DNA from: Diploscapter coronatus
Lineage: Eukaryota > Nematoda > Chromadorea > Rhabditida > Rhabditidae
Direction: 5' to 3'
Length of the DNA: 64,000 nt
NCBI GenBank assembly: GCA_964036155.1
Contig: OZ038422.1
Coordinates: 62,023,201-62,087,200 of the forward strand
The stretch's first letter is position 1. Each line of letters starts with the position of its first letter. The notes under the pieces were generated by a model. That model saw only the letters and a program-made list of their open reading frames with translations. It was not told where the DNA came from and ran no database searches. Position numbers and translations under genes: made by a program. This document shows, one piece after another, positions 12,296-22,911 of this stretch.

Positions 12296-12303
12296 TTCAG
12301 AAA
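12296..12303 (+). promoter_or_regulatory. Probable trans-splice acceptor before calnexin ATG
   Basis: TTTTCAG sits three bases (AAA) before the calnexin start codon, and no upstream coding exon precedes it. In nematodes this layout is typical of a spliced-leader acceptor. A 5' UTR intron is the alternative. Confidence 0.55.
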
Positions 12304-15300
12304 ATGGCCAATTTGGTTTTCTTGGGATTTTTGTTGCTGTTCACTCCTATAGCTACCGGGGAAGATGAAGACGCTAAGGTAAAGAAATTTAGAAATAAAA
12401 ATTTAATTCGAAATTCAGCCGGCCTTCGTGCCGTCCGACTTCCAAGTGCCCTCTGTACCGGAGTCGACCCACTTTTTCACCTTCTTCCCGCACGAAAGCA
12501 AAATCAACCAGATCTGGCTCACGAGCACTGCGAAAAAGGTTTAAAATTTTAACTTTAGAAAATTTTGGCAGGAGTTTAATTTACGGAGGGAAGTGGTGAG
12601 ATAAGCTGGAATCATAATAGAATGCTAATTTGGTGCGTAGAGCGCGAATATGATATTCACTTCGACAGAAGCGTGTTCTAGAATGTTTCAAAATAAAAAT
12701 GGATATCATATTCGTGCTCGACGCACCAAATTACCCTATTCTAGCATGATTCCAGCTCGTCTCGTCACTTCCCGAATACTAAACCAGAGTCAAAATTTGA
12801 TTATCAAAAATTTTGAGAAAATAATCTTATTGTTAGATTATTCTTTATAAAAATGAGTAACTTTTCAAAATAAAAAATCAGGACGGTGTGGACTCTGAGA
12901 TCGAGAAATACGACGGTGTTTGGGAAATCGGCCTTCCTACCGAGGTGGCGATTTACAACGACGCGGGGCTGATTGTCAGGTCCAAGGCTAGGTATAAAAT
13001 AAAATAGCTTTTAAAAAATTATAATTTTGAAAGTAAAAATTAAGATTAAATTATAAATTTTAACTTCAGACACCATGCTATCGCTGCTAAATTGAACAAG
13101 CCATTTACCTTCGACAAGGACTCCACTCTCGTTATGCAGTTAGTTTTTTTTTCTTTTCAAGAATGTGCCTTCATGAAATTTTATGATATAGATTCATTTA
13201 AAAAAATATATTTTGAAGTTCATACTTCTCAAAACTTAACCCGCGGAAATAAATAATGTGCCATATTGAAAGAGAAAAGTGCATATCTTCTTTTTCTTTC
13301 ACGAAACGATGCACCATTTTTCCTGTGGGTCGAGTTTTGAGAAGTCTGCTGAATTTTTTTTCAGTTTTTTTAATTTAAATATTTTCAGATACGAGGTCAA
13401 ATACGAAGAGGGTCAGGAGTGCGGTGGCGGGTACGTGAAACTTCTAAATGCCGGCAGTCATGACGATCTCAAGGCTTTCAATGTAAATTTTATCTCTTTA
13501 TTATTTTTCCGGAAAATTCTATGATTCTTCTAATTTTGCTCGATAAAAATGTATCTTCATAAAAAATTTGCTCTATTTTCCCGTTTTCAGGACAAAACGC
13601 CCTATTCAATCATGTTCGGTCCGGACAAGTGCGGAACGAGCGGGAAAGTTCATCTGATCTTCCGCTACAAGAACCCTATCAATGGATCCGTCCACGTAAG
13701 AATTTGCTCTATTCTTTCAAATGAAAACATTGAACTTTGTCTTCATATAATGCTATTGAAAATTTCTTTAAACTATGAAAAATTTTACATTAACTTTAAA
13801 AACAAGTCATTTTCTAAAGAACAATATTTAACAAATATATTTTCTAAAATTTAGAATAATCTCTTTTTAGGAGCACCACGCAAAGCAGCCATCCAACCTG
13901 GGCACGACCTACTGGGATGACCACAAGACGCACCTCTACACGTTGATTCTCAAGCCGGACGGTTATTTCCAAGTGCTGGTCGATGAGAGAGAAATCATCA
14001 GAGGCAATATTCTTCATGTAAGGGATTTTTTGTATTTTTAAGAAATAATTTTTTGGAATGATATTATATTTTTTCTAAAAAAAAAACATTTTCAAGTGAT
14101 ATCATTTTTCTCTTCCACGAATTTCCAAACGATTTATTTATATTTGAAAGAAATAATGACATTTATAGCTTTCATTTATTTAAAAATTTTAGAATATGAG
14201 CATTTTCCTCAAAAAAAATAGATTTTTTTTGTTTTTTTCAGGACGTCACCCCACCCATCGAGCCCCCGAAAGAAATTTTCGATCCCAGCGACAAAAAGCC
14301 GGCTGATTGGGATGACAGGTAAAAGTGATTTTAAAGTAAAAATAAACAAATAACTAAAAGAATAAAAATAAGATAGAATAATTTAAAAATTACAATTTAT
14401 GAAAGAAAAAGTAAGATATTTTAAGGGAGGAGATTCCCGACGAGACAGCGTCCAAACCTGATGATTGGGACGAAAATGCGCCCAAGGAAATTGTCGATGG
14501 AACCGCTGAAAAGCCTTCCGATTGGCTGGAGGATGAGGTTCGAGTTTTTATTATTATTTTATATATTTTTGTTTTTAATTTTTAAAAATTGCAATTTTGT
14601 TTATCTTTGAAAATGTAAAACGATTTTTCCTTCTTTTATTTAAAGAAAATTCTGAGAAATTTATAAAAATGGATCATTTGGTTCAATTAATTTATTTCTT
14701 AAATTATAAAATTAAAGAAAAATAGAAGGAATTAAGTAAGTATATTTAAGAGTGAAAAAAAAAGGATTAGAAATTTAACTAAATAAAAATGGCTCAATTT
14801 CAGCCCGAGCTGATCCCCGACCCTTCGGCGACGAAGCCCTCTGACTGGGACAACGAGTTGGACGGCGAGTGGGAGCCGCCTCAGATTGACAACCCCGCGT
14901 GCAAAGGCGTCTCCGGGTGCGGTCCCTGGAAACAACCCGTCATTCCTAACCCCAAGTACAAGGTTGGCCATTTAAAACAATTATGTTTTGAATTTTACAA
15001 ATTAGGACAAAATTAAAAGCGTTATTTCTAATGAAATTTTTTTCATAATAAAGGAGACCATATAGGAATTAGTAGAAACTTTATCATTTTCAATAGGCTC
15101 TTCAAATGTGAGCTAAAATTTATATTTAAAAAATCCGAAACTTGAACTTAGATTATTTTCTACACAAATATAAGAGAAAAAAAATAAAATTTTCAATTTC
15201 AAGGGCAAATGGGTTCGTCCTAAAGTCAAGAACCCCGCTTACAAGGGCGTCTGGACTCCGAAACTGATCCCCAATCCGCACTACTTCGAGCCCGGTCCGT

Positions 15301-16482
15301 TTGACGGAATCGCCCCAATTCATGCCATCGGAATTGAGCTCTGGACCATGAGCAAGGATATTATCTTCGGTGGGATTATTTTATTTTATTTTTTGTTTCA
15401 AATAAGACCTTTTTAAATTTCATTTTTTTTCTAGACAACGTCCTGCTGTGCGATTCCGAGGAGACAGCTACCGAAGTCGCCAAGCAGACCTACAGAATCA
15501 GGAAGGCAGAGGAGGCGAGACTGGCTGCTAGTCAGGGTATTTTTGAATTATTTTTTTTTAGAAAATAAAAAGTCGAAAAAATTCAGGAGAAGGCTCGGGC
15601 ATTTTTAACGCGTTCATCGAGGCAGCCAACGAGCGGCCCTGGCTGTGGGCCGTGTACGTTCTGGCCCTGCTCATCCCGATTCTGCTGATCGGCGTCTGCT
15701 GCTTCGGAAGGAAGTCCAGTTCGACCAAACACCACAAGAAAACCGACGCGTATCAGGATGATGATACGGTAATATATTTTTTTTTATTTAAAAAGATAAG
15801 AAATATATTCTTTTACATTAAAACATTTTCAGGTGCCTCTCCTCGTGGACGAAGACGGCGAGGAGGTTGATGAGCATTCGGGCAAAGAGGACGGAAATAT
15901 TTCCGGAGGAGACGAGAAGAGACGCTCCAGATCTGGCAGCAAGAGTCCCGCCAGGTGAAACATTAAAATATATTTAAGGATTAAAATTAAAAAAAAAAAA
16001 ATTAAATTAACATTAAATATATAAAAAAAAAAAATACTAATTTTCAGAAAGTCAGAGAAACCGCTCGTCACCCCGCAGGCGATGAAGGATCTGGAGGAGT
16101 CGGACGGTTCCGAGGAAGGTTCCCAAGGGGCCTCTGAAGAGGACGAAGAGGTTGATGTCGAGGGAGTCACTGAAGAAGTCGAGGAGACGGAAACGAAGCA
16201 GGAACAGAAGGAGCAGGTAATTGGATTTTGGCGTAAAAATAATCTTTTTAGGAAATATAAAATATGCACTATATTTTTCAATTTTTAAGTTATATGCGCC
16301 TTTTTCAATGTAAAACTAAAATTTTAGAAATGAAGATAGGATTTTCGAGATCATATGTGCACAATGTGTTGTTGAAAATCTAGAGATTCAATTTTCAGAC
16401 CCCGCCCACCCCTCCTCCAGCCGAGAAGTCGCCGTCCACTGCTCAGCAGAAACCGCGCCGCCGTGCTGCGCGTCGCGAGTAG
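12304..16482 (+). CDS. cnx-1: Calnexin, ER membrane lectin chaperone
   Basis: Calnexin holds monoglucosylated glycoproteins in the ER for folding with PDI-type partners. Sixteen exons join in phase to 630 residues: 12304-12378, 12419-12538, 12882-12991, 13070-13138, 13389-13482, 13591-13695, 13871-14017, 14242-14318, 14426-14537, 14804-14962, 15204-15369, 15435-15536, 15587-15768, 15833-15954, 16048-16216, 16399-16482. A signal peptide ([19 protein letters not shown]) leads. The lectin domain carries [20 protein letters not shown] and FGPDKCG. The P-domain has four type-1 repeats ([28 protein letters not shown]) followed by four type-2 repeats (GEWEPP, GPWKQP, GKWVRP, GVWTPK), the calnexin number rather than calreticulin's three. 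One membrane helix ([19 protein letters not shown]) precedes an acidic cytosolic tail ending RRAARRE, an arginine-based ER retention signal like RKPRRE. Confidence 0.97.
12582..12778. mobile_element. Foldback (MITE-like) element in calnexin intron 2
   Basis: The left arm 12582-12657 and right arm 12700-12778 are inverted copies about 76 bp long with roughly 85% identity, sharing GCTGGAATCAT, TAATTTGGTGCGT and CGAATATGATAT. The loop is about 42 bp. It sits wholly inside the intron between exons 2 and 3 and explains why that intron (343 bp) is the longest in the gene. Confidence 0.92.
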
Positions 16483-18047
16483 AGGCCACGCCCCCGCAAA
16501 CCACATCCACAAAACCACGCTTACCAATGAAAGAAAATATAGCTTACTGTAAATCCTCACTCATTTTTAACATTCATTTACTTCTAAAGATAAGTGTTTG
16601 TTGGAATTAAGTAAAGTTTAGAGTGAGCTAAAACTACCTGCTAGTCATTTTTATCAAGGTTTACTCGGGATAATCGACAATTTTTGAGGTCTTGGTGAAA
16701 TTTACTCAATCTTATCAGAATGTCAAAAATTAGTGATTTCTTGATCAAACGAGCTATTTTATCCAGCCTCAAGGCATCAAACCCAATGATCGTTTTTTTT
16801 TATTATTTCCAGCCTAGAATGGATTTATTTCTGATTTCGAATTGCTTTATTCAAAATCGAAGATAAATTCGTTCTATGCAATTTTATTCACAATCTCTTG
16901 TAGTCCATATGCTAGTTTTTTCAGACTTAGCAATGGGCAATTTTACCTGCTTCAAAGTTGTTTTTATTTATCGCCAAACTTTTTTATTGATTCCCCCACT
17001 TTTTGCCAAATCCTTGTTTTTTATTTATGAGAATTTTGTCAGTTGTGAGCGCTTTCACGTCACTTTGGCGAATTTTGGGCGGGGCCTAATTTTTTTTGGA
17101 AAATTAAGAAAAACGCCCCCCTGAAATTCGACAAGAGTGATCCATCCCTCAACTTACTCGAATTACGGATTAGTATTTCGAAATGTGTCGTGTCCTTGCA
17201 GAACTCATTTTCTCGCCCCGCCACTTTTTATTGATTTTTTAAAATTTGTTTTATTACTCTTTTTGTCCTTATTTGTGGATACTCTGAATATTTTGGGCTT
17301 AAGAAATAGGTTGTGGAGCAATTTAATGCTAATTATGCTCAGTTTTAGCCTCACCCATTGTTAACAAAAATTCGGAGTGCATTGTTTTATCTGTAGTCGA
17401 ATAAAAAGTTTCGAGAAATTTGTATTTTATGCATGATTAAGAGGCGTTCTTTGTAAGAATCGGACATACCCTTGGCACAGGTATGAAAAGTCTTCAAAAC
17501 CCAAAAAGAGCAATAGTGTTGGATACCCTATGGACCTTATTCACAAAAATTGGAAAATTAGGCCTCGTCCCCAAAGGCGGACAAAGCTACAAAAAGGTCA
17601 AAGTGATTCTGCGATTTGGCCCCCGAACCTGGACTTGAAAACTTCGAGAAAAAACCCGGAATTATGATTCTCAAGTCGAATATAGTTAGTTAACACTCAA
17701 ATACCTCTTCAGAAACGAATTTGAAATCTCCGGTTCGACCTCTTCCTTGAGACCGTCGAATATTACAGAGAAGCCGCTCTAAGTACTCTGCCGAAAAAGC
17801 TAACGAAACACTCGCGCGCTCTAAAAATGTGCCTTGTAATGTTTAAGCAGTCATGAATAAACTCGGCATCTTTACTTTCAACGCGAACCAGTATTTTTCA
17901 CTCAATCCTCGAAAAATGATCGCTGTAGAACATTTTTCGACTTGTTGTGTAAGTAAACACTCGTTGAACAAACTTTTAAATCGTATAAAAGTTGAACGTC
18001 GGCAGCAATTGGCACAAGCTCAGCTTCGTCTAACAACTCACCTCATC
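16483..18047. other. Intergenic region downstream of calnexin
   Basis: No gene was supported. Open frames at 16842-17364 (+) are hydrophobic low-complexity translations without splice logic. Around 17500-17570 lies a diverged match to the repeat found at 18560-18650 and 21415-21470 (shared CTATGGACCTTATTCACAAAAAT block). The last 70 bases are the promoter of the secreted-peptide gene. Confidence 0.5.
17982..17991 (+). promoter_or_regulatory. TATA box of the secreted-peptide gene
   Basis: CGTATAAAAG lies about 60 bases upstream of the ATG at 18048, with a purine-rich start region in between. This is the clearest core promoter in the window and suits a highly expressed small secreted protein. 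Confidence 0.6.
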
Positions 18048-18376
18048 ATGTTCGGAAAATTGTGAGTTCTATTCATTCTCAGCTCTATTTATGAAAAATG
18101 TCGATTTCAGCTTCGCCCTCTTGGCTGTTGCCTTCGCCGTCTTCACCTCCACCCAGGCTCAAGTCCGAGTCGTCCCAACTGTTGCCGCCGCCTACGCCTA
18201 TTCTCCATACTACTACTACCCATGGGCCTACCCAACTGTCGCCGTCTGGGGATCTGACAAGGTACCATTTGGTTATGGTAATGAACGAATACCATTTGGC
18301 GCCATTTCAGGGAGACAAGGCCCCACCTCCACCAGCCCGCGGCCCATCTCTCCTCAACAACATGAAGAACAACTGA
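18048..18376 (+). CDS. Small Tyr/Pro-rich secreted peptide
   Basis: Three exons (18048-18061, 18111-18261, 18311-18376) join in phase to 76 residues. The N-terminus is a signal peptide (MFGKFFALLAVAFAVFTSTQA, split here as MFGKFF and ALLAVAFAVFTSTQA). The mature part is short and low-complexity, with alternating Ala-Tyr and a run SPYYYYPWAYP, then a Lys-Pro tail (GDKAPPPPARG) ending NNMKNN. No cysteines are present in the mature peptide. The composition is like cuticle, mucin-associated or secreted antimicrobial-type YxY peptides of nematodes, but no family can be named. It has a TATA box upstream and a canonical poly(A) signal 86 bp after the stop. Its second intron is one of those carrying the GGTACCATTT motif. 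Confidence 0.82.
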
Positions 18377-18461
18377 GCAATTCGAAACAGACCATCTCAG
18401 GGAGAATCACTATGACATCCGACTTTCTTTCATGAAATGTTTCGTTGTTTGTAAATGGTCG

Positions 18462-18467
18462 AATAAA
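18462..18467 (+). terminator. Poly(A) signal of secreted-peptide gene
   Basis: AATAAA occurs 86 bp after the TGA stop and is followed by a T-rich tract at 18476-18487, a normal 3' end arrangement. Confidence 0.75.
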
Positions 18468-18489
18468 CACATTCGTTTTTTTTTATTTT

Positions 18490-18775
18490 TAAATTGGCTG
18501 TTTTAAGACGCATGCTTTGAGTAAACAGGAAAAGTATAAAGAGTGGCCGGACAATTGCAAAAGTGTTCTGGATCCGAACCAAACTTATATGGCGGATACA
18601 CCCATGGACCCTAATCACAAAAATGGGGAGGCTAGACCCCGCCTCCTAAAGTGGAAAGGGCAAAGTGGATATTTTCGAGTGTGTTAACATAAATTGATTA
18701 ATCTTCGATATGCTATCAATTATTTATTGTTTTTCGTGAGTTTATTCGACTGCGTTTAAAGCAAAAAATTAAACT
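18490..18775. repeat. ~280-bp dispersed repeat, copy 1
   Basis: Shares long blocks with 21330-21585 (GTTTTAAGACGCATGCTTTGAG versus CTTAAGACGCATTCTTTGAG; GGATCCGAACCAA; CCCATGGACC-TAATCACAAAAAT; TCGATATGCTATCAATTATT), and its last 100 bp are also found at 22655-22755. Copies 1 and 3 both directly precede the 3' ends of the F-box/kelch genes, so this repeat belongs to the duplicated segment. Confidence 0.9.
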
Positions 18776-18787
18776 ATTATTTCACAT

Positions 18788-18793
18788 TTTATT
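18788..18793 (-). terminator. Poly(A) signal of F-box/kelch gene 1
   Basis: On the minus strand AATAAA lies about 45 bp after the stop codon at 18838-18840. Confidence 0.65.
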
Positions 18794-18837
18794 GAATAAA
18801 ATTTCAATATGAAATCTGAGATTAATATAATCAAGCT

Positions 18838-20126
18838 CTATTTTATGTTAATTTTTCCGACTTCACGCCATTTATTCGTTTGTGGATCGTATTCTTCAAT
18901 AGTGTCACAGAGGTTTATCCCAGTGTATGAGCCATAACGTTTTTTCTCAGTATATTGAAATCTAAGTTAACAAATATTTCTTATAGAGATATGCAAAATC
19001 TCAGCTCACTTTCCCCCGATTGCATATAATTTCCCGTTAGTGACAATGAGCGAATGATAATAACTTGCATAATTCATATCAGCGATTCGAGAAATTCGAC
19101 TGCCAACTGGAGCTGAGGGGTCGAAACACAGACAGGATTTTAATGCTCCTCCACTAAATATATAATGATGCATTATTTATCATACAAAATTAACGACTCC
19201 TGTCCTCCAGTTATGTAAATTCTTCCATCTAACGATGCGACTACATAACCCCAATACAATTCTTTTTCTCCTACTTCGACCCATTCCCGTTCATCGTCTG
19301 ATAATCGATATATCTTATTACTATCCAATCCACAAAAAACTGAATATCCATAATTACAATAATGAATATGCTATAATGTGACCGTATAAAATTCCATCGC
19401 ATACTATTGGTCGAGCAGAATAAATTGGAAGAGGAAAAGCAGGTCCTGTTTGCCATTCTCCATCTATTAAAACCTGAATAGACTATTTCATGGACTTTTA
19501 TTCGATCTTCATACATTAACTCGGTTCGTATATTCCCATGTTTTAGGATCCTTTCCACCCAAATAATACAATTTGTCTTTGAAATAAGCCACAGATGCAT
19601 ATCCACGCCATTCAGGAGGATATGAACCTGTAAAATCTTTGAATCGATCACTCATGGATTCGTTGATAAGACCTCCTGAAATTCGTCGAGTATTCAGGTC
19701 ATATATTTCAAATGCTTCATTTCCGCTAATTCCAAAAATCTGAAATCGAAGAAATTATTCAAGATAACGAACATAAGAACTTATTTTATTCTGTGTAGTT
19801 GCTACTTGATATGTCTCATAACAATTGTGGAATTTTGCGATCACTTCGACTGAGCAGGCGTATGAATTGAACAAGCATATTCTTCCTTCACGTTTACCAT
19901 TATGTTGATAATAAACTAAATTATTACGAATCATTTCAAAGTCTCTTATTTAGTTTCAACATAATTTCTTACGATAGAATAAAATTTCCCTCTCGAGCGC
20001 TGTCGGCAGATATTTCTTGATTATTTGCATCATTCGACTGTTAGTCCGGGCCAATTGTCTCAGCTCTTTGGGTTCGGGATATTGGCAGATCAGCAATATA
20101 AGTTCGACTGGTAAATTGGCTAGCAT
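18838..20126 (-). CDS. F-box and kelch-repeat protein, copy 1
   Basis: This is a probable substrate receptor of an SCF-type ubiquitin ligase. The first exon (about 19975-20126) begins MLANLPVELILLICQYPEP followed by LRQLARTNSRMMQII, a good F-box. Later exons on the minus strand (about 19795-19920, 19500-19740, 19330-19470, 19160-19310, 19010-19140, 18838-18965) encode kelch blades with typical di-glycines and aromatic spacing: YLGGKDPKTWEY, IYITGGQD, KLYAIGGK and a last blade with EEYDPQTNKWREVG. Splice phases checked across the 19300 and 19160 introns are consistent, including a 43-bp intron. The protein is about 320 residues. An acceptor-like TTTAG lies 28 bp upstream of the ATG. A second copy lies at 22912-24110. 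F-box families expand locally in nematodes. Confidence 0.8.
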
Positions 20127-20529
20127 CTTTGTTGTCTTTGTTAAGAGACCTAAACAATCACCATAGTATTACTTCGAAATGGAAATAGTAAAAGAGTATT
20201 GATTGCAACCATGGTCCGCCACAAGATGCATAGGAGTGATTTACTCTAACCTTTTTTGATGCTACTCTCTCGCCTCTCCCCATCGTGAGTTGCTAAGCGA
20301 AAAGAGCGTGAAGGGTGAAGAGATAAAAAGAGCGAGAAGGAGAAAGAGGCAAAGGGCAATGAAAAGAAAATCGAACATTGAAAGGATGAACAATGAACAC
20401 ATGGTTCAAAGCGAATGCTCTTTCCCTTTATTTCGACATGCCGTATTGAATGAGAAAGTCTGCAATTAATATTTGAAATTGATCATTGAAAAAAGGAGAA
20501 TGAAACTACTACATTAGTGCTTCGTAGTT

Positions 20530-20970
20530 TTTATCAGACAAAATCGATTTGAGGATAAAAATAGATGAAATGGTTTTGCTCTGAGAGATTTGTTTAGAAG
20601 AAATAGTTGTAGGAAGGCAAGCGTGAAAGATAAGATGGAATGACCGTTCACAAAAGGAAAAAATAAACATTAAAATGACTCGAATGGCAGAAAGTAACAC
20701 AGCTAAGCAATGTTTGAAAAGACAAAATTTGAAATAGAGCAATGAATTATCACTTTTCTCTTAAATCTGATGTTCAAATCGGAATATGAAAATTTGAAGA
20801 GAAATGAATATTGAAAAGTAAACGAAATTTTTCTCTTAAAATAATGATTTAGAAGTGAATGTAATTTTACTTAAATGAAATTCCACATCGAAAATACAAA
20901 CTGAAACTAAAATTAAATGAGGAAGAAAAAGAAGAATGACCATTCATAGAAGTGAGAATTGAGACTGAAT
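20530..20970. repeat. Left arm of large inverted repeat
   Basis: Reverse-complements 22025-22450. Shared blocks include GAGAGATTTGTTTAGAA, AGGAAGGCAA, GGAATGACCGTTCACAA, ATCTGATGTTCAAATCGGAAT, ATAATGATTTAGAA-TGAATGTAA and GACCATTCATAGAAG. Identity is roughly 75-80% with small indels. The arms enclose about 1.05 kb. Confidence 0.9.
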
Positions 20971-21329
20971 GAGGAGGATAAAGAATTTGGCAAGCGGTTC
21001 CTTAGGTTACTTACTCGGTATTTTCTGTATCTTTTCATGCACTATTTCCTCTTCATTGATTATGCAGGTGATTTTGGAGGTGTGTCGTGATTACTTTCAA
21101 AAAGCTTTTGGTTAAAATTGTCTTCACATCTATGATCGTAATTTAGCAAGTGAATGAAGTCGAATTGAACGGGATCTAGATTGGGGAAAAATTGAAGTTC
21201 TGAACTTCATAAACTTATGTTATGATGATCAGATTTGAAAGATCATTAAGCAGGCACGACAGAAGCAGATGAAACGATGATGTCGGTCACTCTACCGGGT
21301 GCTTAAGGATGCACAAACCTAGGGAGGAC

Positions 21330-21585
21330 TTAAGACGCATTCTTTGAGTAACCCGAACAAAATATAAAAAGTGGTCGGACAACTGCAAAAGTGTCTCGGA
21401 TCCGAACCAAGCTTATATGGTGGATATACCCATGGACCTTAATCACAAAAATGGGGAGATCAGGCCTACAAGGGGGTTAAAGTGGATATTTTCGAGGAGT
21501 GTTAACATAAGCTGATCACTTTTCGATATGCTATCAATTATTTATTGTTTTTCTTAAGTTTATTTGACCGCATTTAAAACCAAAT
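21330..21585. repeat. ~280-bp dispersed repeat, copy 2
   Basis: Same order of blocks as 18490-18775 with about 80% identity, lacking about 25 bp around the CCCGCCTCC block. It is not followed by a kelch gene, unlike copies 1 and 3, so it represents either a third truncated segment copy or an independent insertion. Confidence 0.88.
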
Positions 21586-21599
21586 TAAATTTTCTGTGG

Positions 21600-21830
21600 T
21601 GGTATTTTTTGCTGCTAACTGCGAGCTAGCTAACGGCGAGCTCACCGTTAAGGGAATCGCTAACTGCGAATTAGTCAAGTGCGAAATAGTATTAAAAAGT
21701 GAGAGACTTAACTCACAGTTAAAAAGTACCAATTCTACTTTTCATAACTGGCAGTTAAGTCTCTCACTTTCCCATACTATTTCGCACTTTCTGATTAACT
21801 CACAGTTAGCAAGCAAAGAATATCACCACT
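21600..21830. mobile_element. Foldback element, arms with AGTGCGAAATAGT
   Basis: The core arms are 21678-21713 and 21753-21788: AGTGCGAAATAGTA with AAGTGAGAGACTTAACT on the left, mirrored on the right with a few differences. Weaker pairing (CTAACTGCGAATTAG against TGATTAACTCACAGTTAG) extends outward. The left flank contains two further small palindromes (GAGCTAGCT and AACGGTGAGCTCGCCGTT-type). A single plus-strand frame runs through the element but only by composition. Confidence 0.88.
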
Positions 21831-21855
21831 GATTTTTTGCACAGGGACATTTTAT

Positions 21856-22005
21856 CAGGCTTATCGTCGAATAAAATGGTGCTATTTGAGACATACTGGG
21901 TTTTAGGATATTTCCTTCTCAGATTTTCCGTTTAAAACTACCACTTTTCTACCAAAAATGGATTTTTATAAGATAGCGAAGTTTGGGGCTCTACCCAAAG
22001 ACCCA
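21856..22005. mobile_element. Decayed fragment of the 365-bp MITE family
   Basis: Aligns with the right half of the elements at 41799 and 59599: TTATCGTCGA, a GGGTTT(T)-AGG-TATTTCCTTC block, TTTAAACTACCAC, and an end TTTGGGGCTCTAC in place of TGGGGACTCTA. The left half and left terminus are missing. Confidence 0.7.
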
Positions 22006-22024
22006 CTTACCAAATTTACCCTTC

Positions 22025-22450
22025 TCATTAAGTTCTCAATTCTCGTCTTCTATGAATGGTCATTTTTCTTTTACTTCCTCACTTATTTTAGCTTCAATTT
22101 GTATATTTCCGATACGAAATCATATCATTTTTAAATGGGATTACATTCATTTCTAAATCATTATTTTAAGAAAAATTCTGTTTACTTTTTCAATATTCAT
22201 TTCTTCTCAAATTGTCACATTCCGATTTGAACATCAGATTTGAGAAAAATGATGATTCATCGTTCTATTTCAAATCGTGTTTTTTAGATAGCGCCCAGCT
22301 GCGTTACTTTTTGCCATTTGAATGTTTATTTTTTCTTTCTTGTGAACGGTCATTCCATCCTTCATGTTTGCCTTCCTACAACCATTTTTTTCTAAACAAA
22401 TCTCTCAAGCGGCAATCGTTTCTTCTATTTCCTACCCTAAGATCGTTTTT
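22025..22450. repeat. Right arm of large inverted repeat
   Basis: Mate of 20530-20970 in opposite orientation. The right arm is slightly shorter and carries its own T-rich expansions. Confidence 0.9.
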
Positions 22451-22654
22451 TTTCAGTTTAAAAATGTGGATTTCAGATATCGTATCTCAACTCAAATAGT
22501 GTTCGCCTAAACTGAACAAATCTCGACATCTAATCGTCATATTTCGAACTGAATCAATATATCCTGACTAGAACTCTACAAATTTCGAGATACTTTTTTT
22601 TTTTTTTTTTAAATGATCACTAATTATAGTACTTTCTGGAATAACTCACTTCAG

Positions 22655-22755
22655 AGTGAATATTTTTGAGGGGCGTGTTAACATAAATTGATCAATTTTC
22701 GATATGCTATCAATTATTTATCGTTTTCTTGAATTTATTCGACCGCATTTAAAGC
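22655..22755. repeat. ~280-bp dispersed repeat, copy 3 (3' third only)
   Basis: Matches the end of copies 1 and 2 (GTGTTAACATAAATTGATCA, TCGATATGCTATCAATTATT, TTTATTCGACCGCATTTAAAG). Directly downstream is the 3' end of the second F-box/kelch copy, as in copy 1. Confidence 0.88.
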
Positions 22756-22911
22756 AAGATTGAATAAAGATATTTTTTTTATTAAAATCATATGAAAATT
22801 ACGAAAACTTAAATGTAGTGAAATTGAAGATTTCAAATTTTATTGAATAAAATTTCTATATGAAATTTGAGATTATTATAGTCAAGCTTTATTTTATGCT
22901 ATTTTTCCGAA

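Larger units (their letters stand above)
10712..12303. other. PAN3-calnexin intergenic region
   Basis: No gene was supported. The first 150 bases repeat short TTGCTAAAA / TTTAGC blocks. A foldback lies at 10915-11065. An open frame on the minus strand at 11221-11484 has no recognisable domain. The final 600 bases are pyrimidine-rich and presumably contain the calnexin promoter; I found no certain TATA box or ER-stress element. Confidence 0.5.
20127..22911. other. Repeat-rich spacer between the two F-box/kelch copies
   Basis: No gene was supported. Contents in order: GA-rich module (20270-20370), left arm of a large inverted repeat (20530-20970), 280-bp repeat copy 2 (21330-21585), foldback element (21600-21830), a fragment of the 365-bp MITE family (21856-22005), right arm of the large inverted repeat (22025-22450), a T-run (22590-22608), and 280-bp repeat copy 3, truncated (22655-22755). 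Confidence 0.75.

Noticed and set aside
14242..15369. Repeated KPxDWD and GxW blocks in calnexin as an internal tandem duplication of DNA
   Set aside because: They are the normal P-domain repeats of calnexin, spread over several exons and diverged at DNA level.
17710..17790. GGTTCGACCTC resembling a tRNA T-arm
   Set aside because: No matching acceptor stem, D-arm or anticodon stem could be drawn around it; no tRNA was supported anywhere in the window.
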